A program made the translations under genes and the position numbers. Below are positions 5,171 through 8,945 of a DNA stretch of 8,945 nucleotides, piece after piece (position 1 is the stretch's first letter; every line of letters starts with the position of its first letter). Origin of the DNA: DASWFI01 sp036394315 (GTDB lineage Bacteria > Patescibacteriota > Doudnabacteria > UBA920 > O2-02-FULL-48-8); contig DASWFI010000020.1 of NCBI GenBank assembly GCA_036394315.1, positions 1-8,945 on the forward strand. Direction: 5' to 3'. The notes beneath the pieces are model-generated. The model was given only the letters and a program-made list of their open reading frames with translations. It was not told the origin of the DNA and did no database searches.

Positions 5171-5920
5171 AAAAATTTCTTTTCTATAATTAATTGGAAA
5201 ATAACATTCGCGGTTGCCGTGATTTTAATTATCTCCGCCGTAATAACTATCCGTAACTGGTCGATAGTCAAATACGAAGCCCGCAGATTGAACATCGCCC
5301 TTTTCCAAAGCGGCGAAATTTCCGGCGGTTCTGTTACCCTACTGCCCGCCACATATCATCGGCAAGAACATGCTTTAAGTTGTGAAATCGCGTCACTCAA
5401 AATGGCACTTTCTGTTTACGGATTGGATATTCCGGAAAGTGAACTGATCAGTAAATTGAAATTTGATTCCACTCCCCGCGATAAAACCACCTGGGGCGAT
5501 CCTTACACTGGGTTTGTCGGGATCATTGACGGCAAAATGATGGGCGATGGGTATGGCGTTTACTGGGATCCGATCGCGGCCGTGGGCAGCCTGTATCTTA
5601 ATGCTGAAGTGAAAAAATTTACAGCCATGGAACTGGCGAAGGAATTAACTGCGGGCCGGCCAGTGGTGTCGTGGGGTTATTCCGGACGAGGAAGGAAATA
5701 TATTTGGACCACGCCGCAGGGTAAAAATATTACTGCGGTTAACGGCGAACATGCCAGAACAATTATAGGATTTAGTGGCAGCGTTGAATCCCCTTCCAGT
5801 TTTGTCATCTATGATCCGATTTACGGCAGACTTAATTGGAAGACGAAAGATTTGATGAATAACTGGGCGCCGTTTGATAATATGGGCGTCGTGATTTATC
5901 CGAAAATTACTTTAAAATAA
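5168..5920 (+). CDS. Membrane-anchored C39-like cysteine peptidase
   Basis: A 250-residue protein. Residues 11-29 form an N-terminal membrane anchor (ITFAVAVILIISAVITI) preceded by K2 and K11, so the domain probably faces outside. Residues 60-245 match the C39-like papain fold (Peptidase_C39_2, PF13529). The segment QEHALSCEIASLKMAL carries the oxyanion Gln (Q66) and catalytic Cys (C72), GEHARTIIGF the His (H195), and VIYDPIYG the Asp (D216). All three catalytic residues are present, so activity is plausible; the substrate is unknown (a wall peptide, a secreted protein or a cleavable pheromone are possibilities). There is no ABC transporter domain, so it is not a bacteriocin exporter. Start chosen because it gives a full anchor; no Shine-Dalgarno; a TATAAT at 5094-5099 is a weak promoter candidate. 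It converges on the Mur ligase gene and shares its terminator. Confidence 0.82.
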   Translation: MKNFFSIINWKITFAVAVILIISAVITIRNWSIVKYEARRLNIALFQSGEISGGSVTLLPATYHRQEHALSCEIASLKMALSVYGLDIPESELISKLKFDSTPRDKTTWGDPYTGFVGIIDGKMMGDGYGVYWDPIAAVGSLYLNAEVKKFTAMELAKELTAGRPVVSWGYSGRGRKYIWTTPQGKNITAVNGEHARTIIGFSGSVESPSSFVIYDPIYGRLNWKTKDLMNNWAPFDNMGVVIYPKITLK

Positions 5921-5928
5921 TAATTTTT

Positions 5929-5960
5929 AAAAAAGCGATGGAGAAATTCCGCGCTTTTTT
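5929..5960. terminator. Bidirectional terminator between convergent genes
   Basis: AAAAAAGCG (5929-5937) pairs with CGCTTTTTT (5952-5960), a 9-bp stem. The 14-base loop can add an inner GGA/TCC stem. T-runs follow on both strands: ATTTTTT after 5960 for the plus transcript, and the complement of the AAAAAA run plus further A/T for the minus. On the minus strand the stem overlaps the last bases of the Mur ligase stop codon (5959-5961). Confidence 0.85.
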
Positions 5961-7266
5961 ATTTTTTCAGCTTTTGTAATTCTTCCCTGGCCACTACTCG
6001 ATCATCCCAGGGAATATAACCGTCTTTGACTGCCATTTTTTGTTCAGAACCTTTGCCCGTGAGCAGTACTAAATAATTTTCTTTTGCCAGGCTTAAGGCT
6101 TTAGCAATTGCTTTTCTTCGATCCGGTTCTCGAAACAAATTTTGTCCGATAACTTTTCCAGCACTCACTGCGCCATCAGCCACGTCATGGATAATTTGCT
6201 GCGGATCGTCATTGTATGGATCTTCGTTGGTCACAATTACCACATCAGCATTCTTTGCCGCGAGTTGGCCTAAAATTTTTCTTCGAGCGACATCGCGACC
6301 GCCGCCCGTGGAACCGAGCAAATGGATAATTTTTTCATGCTTCCAATTTCGTACAGTGTCATAAAGCTGTCGCAATGATTCCGGCTCCGGCGCATAATCC
6401 ACCACAACTTTGAAATTTTGTCCTGCTTCGATCAATTCCATTCTCCCCGGAACGTTATAAATTTTTTCTAGAGCTTTTTTCGAAGTATTAAGATCAATAT
6501 CGAAAGCCTGGGCTGTGGAAATCGCTGCCAAGGAATTATGGAAATCAAAAATTCCCTTCAGTTGCAGGTTGAAATTTATATTTTCTACTCTGAAGCTAAT
6601 CCCCTTTTCTGAACATACCAAATCGAAACCTACGACATTAGCGGATTTAATCTTGCCGAAAGTTATTATTTGATCCACATGGAAACGCTGAAATTCACCT
6701 GAATAAGCATCGTCTATATTTAAAATAATAGTTTTCGGAATTTTTTTGCCGTCAATGAATTTGGGCGGTAGTTTTTCCAAATGATGAAAATACGTAAGCT
6801 TCGCTTGTTTGTAATTTTCAAATCCTCCATGCGCTTCAAGATGTTCTGGAGTAAAATTAGTAAAAACCATGCAATCATAAGCCACTCCCACCTGTCTGCT
6901 TTGTAAAATTCCTTCTGATGAAGATTCAATTATCATAATTGAACAACCTTCTTTTAGCGCTTGGGCCATGGTTCTTTGTAGAAAGAATCGGCCGGGCATG
7001 GTCATTTTAAGCTTGTTTAATTCATCGGACTGTGAAATTTTGAAATTAATGGTGGAAGTCAAAGCGGTTTTAAATCCCGCTTCCTCGAAAATTTTTGCGA
7101 TCAAATTCACGGTCGTGGATTTGCCATTGGTCCCCGTGACTCCGATCACTATAAGTTTTTTTGAAGGTGAGCCGTAGATAAAATCAGCCAGATGAGCCAG
7201 GCTTAAGTGGTAGAGGGTCAAAACGAATTTGGGTGTAAATTTTTTAACGAGATTTTTGAAAGTCAT
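5959..7266 (-). CDS. Mur ligase, MurE-like, lacking the N-terminal UDP-binding domain
   Basis: From the ATG at 7266: 435 residues. The ATP-binding centre starts almost at once: GVTGTNGKSTT (P-loop, 42-52), ESSSEG (114-119), then TNFTPEHLEAHGGFENYKQAK (given in parts: TNFTPEHL, HGGFENY, K156 as the carbamylated Lys). HNSLAAISTAQ follows, then GRMELIE at the start of the C-terminal domain, VDYAPEPESL (usually VDYAHTPDSL), GGGRDVARR and GKGSEQ (usually GKGHE). These order it as a MurE-type ligase, which adds the third amino acid to UDP-MurNAc-dipeptide. MurE normally has about 90 residues of UMAG-binding domain before the P-loop; here about 40 residues replace it. The DAP-specifying DNPR motif is replaced by NEDPYNDDP. 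Substrate may therefore differ. The frame could extend to a TTG at 7287, inside the upstream gene. It overlaps that gene by 23 bases, so the two are probably cotranscribed. Confidence 0.85.
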   Translation of the reverse strand: MTFKNLVKKFTPKFVLTLYHLSLAHLADFIYGSPSKKLIVIGVTGTNGKSTTVNLIAKIFEEAGFKTALTSTINFKISQSDELNKLKMTMPGRFFLQRTMAQALKEGCSIMIIESSSEGILQSRQVGVAYDCMVFTNFTPEHLEAHGGFENYKQAKLTYFHHLEKLPPKFIDGKKIPKTIILNIDDAYSGEFQRFHVDQIITFGKIKSANVVGFDLVCSEKGISFRVENINFNLQLKGIFDFHNSLAAISTAQAFDIDLNTSKKALEKIYNVPGRMELIEAGQNFKVVVDYAPEPESLRQLYDTVRNWKHEKIIHLLGSTGGGRDVARRKILGQLAAKNADVVIVTNEDPYNDDPQQIIHDVADGAVSAGKVIGQNLFREPDRRKAIAKALSLAKENYLVLLTGKGSEQKMAVKDGYIPWDDRVVAREELQKLKK

Positions 7267-8557
7267 AAGTATTGGGCAATGCTGCAATTAATCCAAGAAC
7301 GGTAGCAAACATTAGTCTCCCCTGTTGTATTGTAACAAAATAATGATCAAATTGGCTCATAAGCAAAAATAATATTCCTATTAAAACTAAACTAAAGGAT
7401 AGGGTATCTGAAAATATTTCTTTAATTCTTCGAAAAATTTCAAATAAGATGAAAATAAATAACCCAGCGCCTAAGACTCCCAGTTCCGCGAATATGAAAA
7501 TAAAAATATTGTGGGGCGGTTGGTGTTGCCAGGGCTGCAATTGATATGTATCCCGCAATGTGTCTATATAGTTCCCTACCCCCACACCAAAAATTGGAAA
7601 ACGACTTCCTATATTCCAACCAAGAGTATTGAAAAAATACCGGTCATTAATACTGACTTGGTTATTTTCCGTGATCCGAGCTCTGAGCAGGTTCGGATAG
7701 AGCACAAAAATTGTTGCACATGAAACCGCGACAACTATAAATATCAACAGCGCTTCCGATTTTTTCTTGTTCCATAAATAATAGCTAACAAAGGAAATAA
7801 TAGCTAGCGCTGCAGCAAGCCATGCCATACGAGAAAACGTAGCAAATATTCCTATCAATATGATAATCAAGCCCACAGATACGTAAATTCTATTTCGGGT
7901 TTCATCCTTATTTTCTGTAGTTTTAATAAAAGAGGATGAAAGTAAATATAATCCGCAAATCAATCCTAGAATTAAGAAGGCTCCTAAAATATTCGGGTGC
8001 GGCATTGTGCCATAAGCTCGAATAATCTTGCCCACCGCCGTGTCCAAAGCGGATAAACCGGCCGTACCTTTAGGCGCTATATACTCACCCAGGAAATTCC
8101 ATCCTATCATATGTTGCATGTGAAACTGTAGCCATCCCATACCGGCTTGGAATACGGCTGATATAAAAATAACTATCATTCCGATATGGAAATCCCTTTT
8201 ATTAATGAATGTATTCATTATATAGAGAGCGATAAGAAAGAATTCGAGCCATTTTACTACCTGATATATACCTAAATCGCCATGTTTCACATGGAACAAA
8301 GTGATCAAACTTAAGATAAGAAAGGCCAAAATAAGGGCAAATAGTCGATTTTTATGTATTTGTTCCTGTTTAAGACCATCAAACATTATCCAAGCGACCA
8401 AACAAGCAAAAAGCACTATATCTGATAAATACAAGAAAAAAGCCAAATGATAGTCAAAATACCAACCTATGTATGCCTTTTCTGGCTTATAAAGGATTCG
8501 TGTCTGAATCGGTATGAGAAACAAGTATATATAGAACAATAAACGATGAAGTTTCAT
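7244..8557 (-). CDS. O-antigen ligase / polymerase-like membrane protein (Wzy_C family)
   Basis: A 437-residue protein with about ten to twelve membrane segments (for example 40-58, 72-90, 104-116, 125-140, 190-207, 225-241, 245-261, 270-287, 353-374, 388-401). The Wzy_C (PF04932) hallmarks are present: R-AYGTMPHPNILG (180-192), the arginine in FSRMAW (R243), the large outer loop from about 290, PIFGVGVGNY (321-330), and QPPHNIFIFIFAELG (346-360) carrying the conserved His (H349). WaaL-type ligases join lipid-linked glycan to an acceptor; in bacteria without LPS, relatives glycosylate proteins or polymerise polysaccharides. Which applies is unknown. Neighbours: the Mur ligase starts within its last 23 bases, suggesting envelope polymer assembly. 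An extended -10 promoter lies at 8596-8601. Two parS-like palindromes sit inside the coding sequence and one spans the start codon. Confidence 0.88.
   Translation of the reverse strand: MKLHRLLFYIYLFLIPIQTRILYKPEKAYIGWYFDYHLAFFLYLSDIVLFACLVAWIMFDGLKQEQIHKNRLFALILAFLILSLITLFHVKHGDLGIYQVVKWLEFFLIALYIMNTFINKRDFHIGMIVIFISAVFQAGMGWLQFHMQHMIGWNFLGEYIAPKGTAGLSALDTAVGKIIRAYGTMPHPNILGAFLILGLICGLYLLSSSFIKTTENKDETRNRIYVSVGLIIILIGIFATFSRMAWLAAALAIISFVSYYLWNKKKSEALLIFIVVAVSCATIFVLYPNLLRARITENNQVSINDRYFFNTLGWNIGSRFPIFGVGVGNYIDTLRDTYQLQPWQHQPPHNIFIFIFAELGVLGAGLFIFILFEIFRRIKEIFSDTLSFSLVLIGILFLLMSQFDHYFVTIQQGRLMFATVLGLIAALPNTYDFQKSR
8112..8127. promoter_or_regulatory. parS-like site 1 (inside coding sequence)
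   Basis: TGTTGCATGTGAAACT agrees with TGTTNCACGTGAAACA at 14 of 16 positions (mismatches at 8 and 16). It lies within the Wzy_C gene, so it is not a promoter element of a neighbour. Presumed ParB-binding site by similarity only. Confidence 0.5.
8283..8298. promoter_or_regulatory. parS-like site 2 (inside coding sequence)
   Basis: TGTTTCACATGGAACA agrees with TGTTNCACGTGAAACA at 14 of 16 positions (A for G at 9, G for A at 12; the second keeps the dyad with the TTCC half seen at site 4). It lies within the Wzy_C gene, 171 bases from site 1. Confidence 0.6.
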
Positions 8558-8565
8558 GTGAAACG
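8550..8565. promoter_or_regulatory. parS-like site 3 (over the start codon of the Wzy_C gene)
   Basis: AGTTTCATGTGAAACG agrees at 13 of 16 positions, and its arms GTTTCA / TGAAAC are perfectly complementary. Part of the match comes from the gene's own ATG-AAA-C start, but the outer arm is non-coding. It could serve both partitioning and repression of the gene. Confidence 0.55.
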
Positions 8566-8595
8566 TTAAATACTATAATTTCTAAATATATTCAA

Positions 8596-8601
8596 AGTAT
8601 A
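8596..8601 (-). promoter_or_regulatory. Extended -10 promoter of the Wzy_C gene
   Basis: On the minus strand, TGC followed by TATACT is an extended -10; no good -35 is seen 16-18 bases upstream, which is common for extended -10 promoters. Predicted start near 8589 gives a leader of about 32 bases containing the outer half of parS-like site 3. No Shine-Dalgarno is present. Confidence 0.4.
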
Positions 8602-8715
8602 GCAAAACTCAAGCAATTTGGTTTATATACGGTCTTGGAAACTAAAATGGAACCTGTGGAACAGGATACATCATTGTCATTATTTCAGACCATATTTCGG
8701 TTATTTGTCAAAAAA

Positions 8716-8731
8716 TGTTCCATATGAAACA
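8716..8731. promoter_or_regulatory. parS-like site 4 (intergenic, best outer arms)
   Basis: TGTTCCATATGAAACA agrees with the Bacillus-type parS TGTTCCACGTGAAACA at 14 of 16 positions, differing only in the central CG to TA. The outer arms are exact. Confidence 0.65.
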
Positions 8732-8781
8732 AAATGACTTATACCAAAATTTTGACAAATTGGCAATATTTTAATCTGATG

Positions 8782-8797
8782 AGTTTCACGCAATATA
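8782..8797. promoter_or_regulatory. parS-like half-site
   Basis: Only the left arm matches: GTTTCACG (8783-8790) is exact and the right arm is degenerate (11 of 16 overall). A decayed site or a chance match. Confidence 0.3.
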
Positions 8798-8854
8798 TAA
8801 ACCAAATTTTTAAATAATTGGTAATTATGTTGGGATTTTCCAAAATATCATTGA

Positions 8855-8870
8855 AACGGCACGTGAAACA
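8855..8870. promoter_or_regulatory. parS-like half-site with exact CACGTGAAACA arm
   Basis: The 11 bases CACGTGAAACA (8860-8870) are the exact right arm and centre of parS; the left arm is lost (11 of 16 overall). It overlaps a weak -35 (GTGAAA, 8863-8868) for the plus-strand gene at 8909. Confidence 0.4.
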
Positions 8871-8908
8871 CCAAAATTTAATAAAATATACTAAGATTTA
8901 AATCTCAA

Positions 8909-8945
8909 ATGAAACTCGTGAAACATATTACCGTAATTTTAGCCT
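8909..8945 (+). CDS. Probable start of a secreted or membrane protein (cut by window edge)
   Basis: An ATG at 8909 opens 12 codons, MKLVKHITVILA, to the window edge. The basic start followed by a hydrophobic run looks like a signal peptide or membrane anchor. A candidate promoter precedes it: GTGAAA (8863-8868), 18-base spacer, TATACT (8887-8892), with a predicted start near 8899 and a leader of about 10 bases, like other genes here. Too little is present to name a product. Confidence 0.4.
   Translation, partial: MKLVKHITVILA
8910..8925. promoter_or_regulatory. parS-like partial site over the start of the edge gene
   Basis: TGAAACTCGTGAAACA agrees at 12 of 16 positions; the right arm CGTGAAACA is exact. 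Part lies in coding sequence (ATG-AAA-CTC-GTG-AAA-CA), so codon use may explain some of the match. Confidence 0.35.

Larger units (their letters stand above)
8615..8808. repeat. Nested inverted repeats around parS-like site 4
   Basis: AATTTGGTTTATATA (8615-8629) is the exact reverse complement of TATATAAACCAAATT (8794-8808): 15-bp arms 164 bases apart. Inside them, ATTTGTCAAAA (8703-8713) is the reverse complement of TTTTGACAAAT (8750-8760). Site 4 lies between both pairs. The arms are AT-rich, so chance is not excluded. Confidence 0.6.
8566..8908. other. AT-rich intergenic region between divergent genes
   Basis: No coding frame is supported here. It holds an extended -10 promoter for the leftward gene, four of the parS-like sites or half-sites (8716, 8782, 8855 and the edge at 8910), nested inverted repeats and short hairpins (for example ATAATT-GGT-AATTAT at 8814-8828). 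No DnaA box (TTATNCACA) was found on either strand. Such a repeat-rich gap next to possible parS sites fits an origin-proximal or centromere region, but that is inference. Confidence 0.5.

Noticed and set aside
5171..5352. Upstream half of the minus-strand frame ending at 5053
   Set aside because: It is antisense to the C39-like peptidase with its anchor and catalytic residues; only the part below 5170 could be independent.
7267..7287. TTG start giving a Mur ligase longer by 7 residues
   Set aside because: A TTG start inside the upstream gene is less likely than the ATG at 7266, and the extra residues carry no domain.
8648..8663. A further parS-like site, TGGAACCTGTGGAACA
   Set aside because: Only 11 of 16 positions match and the left arm and centre are wrong; it is not distinguishable from chance.
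8558..8945. DnaA boxes marking a replication origin
   Set aside because: I looked for TTATNCACA and its complement and found none; only the parS-like sites and AT-richness point to an origin-proximal position.

Overview
The window reads as chromosomal DNA of an AT-rich, compact bacterial genome. It most resembles a member of the Candidate Phyla Radiation (Patescibacteria). The reasons are short, tightly packed genes, no recognisable Shine-Dalgarno sequences, and a gene set I associate with that group (DUF4446, bactofilin, a degenerate DAG-kinase-like protein, DUF5678 with a retropepsin-like protease, a Mur ligase without its N-terminal domain). That assignment is inference. The standard genetic code fits: TGA ends genes and no long frame needs TGA read through.

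Left part (1-3672, minus strand): a small operon DUF4446 > bactofilin > DAG-kinase-like protein, with gaps of 6 and 1 bases. After it comes a large secreted protein with its own strong sigma70-type promoter. That protein has a signal peptide, about 430 residues of propeller-like sequence and Ig-like domains, and it runs off the left edge. Divergent from the operon is a 60-residue single-pass membrane protein (3753-3935).

Middle (3936-5170): a structured spacer, an intact tRNA-Ala(CGC) with encoded CCA, and an accessory-looking patch. The patch holds a broken DUF4258-like gene, short repeats, and a translationally coupled DUF5678 / retropepsin-like pair with its own promoter and terminator. 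It ends in a possible gene remnant. After it comes a membrane-anchored C39-like cysteine peptidase (5168-5920), which shares a bidirectional terminator with the convergent genes to its right.

Right part (5929-8557, minus strand): an O-antigen ligase/polymerase-like membrane protein (Wzy_C family) overlaps the start of a MurE-like Mur ligase that lacks the usual N-terminal domain. Both belong to envelope polymer assembly.

Right edge (8558-8945): an AT-rich gap with inverted repeats and the probable first 12 codons of a plus-strand secreted or membrane protein. The most striking feature of the window is here. The last 0.8 kb holds four near-full and three partial copies of a 16-bp palindrome close to the bacterial centromere parS (TGTTNCACGTGAAACA), two of them inside the ligase coding sequence. 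Bactofilin and DUF4446 genes are, in my recollection, often found near parA/parB, so the window probably lies beside a ParB-loaded, origin-proximal region. No parA, parB or clear DnaA box is visible.
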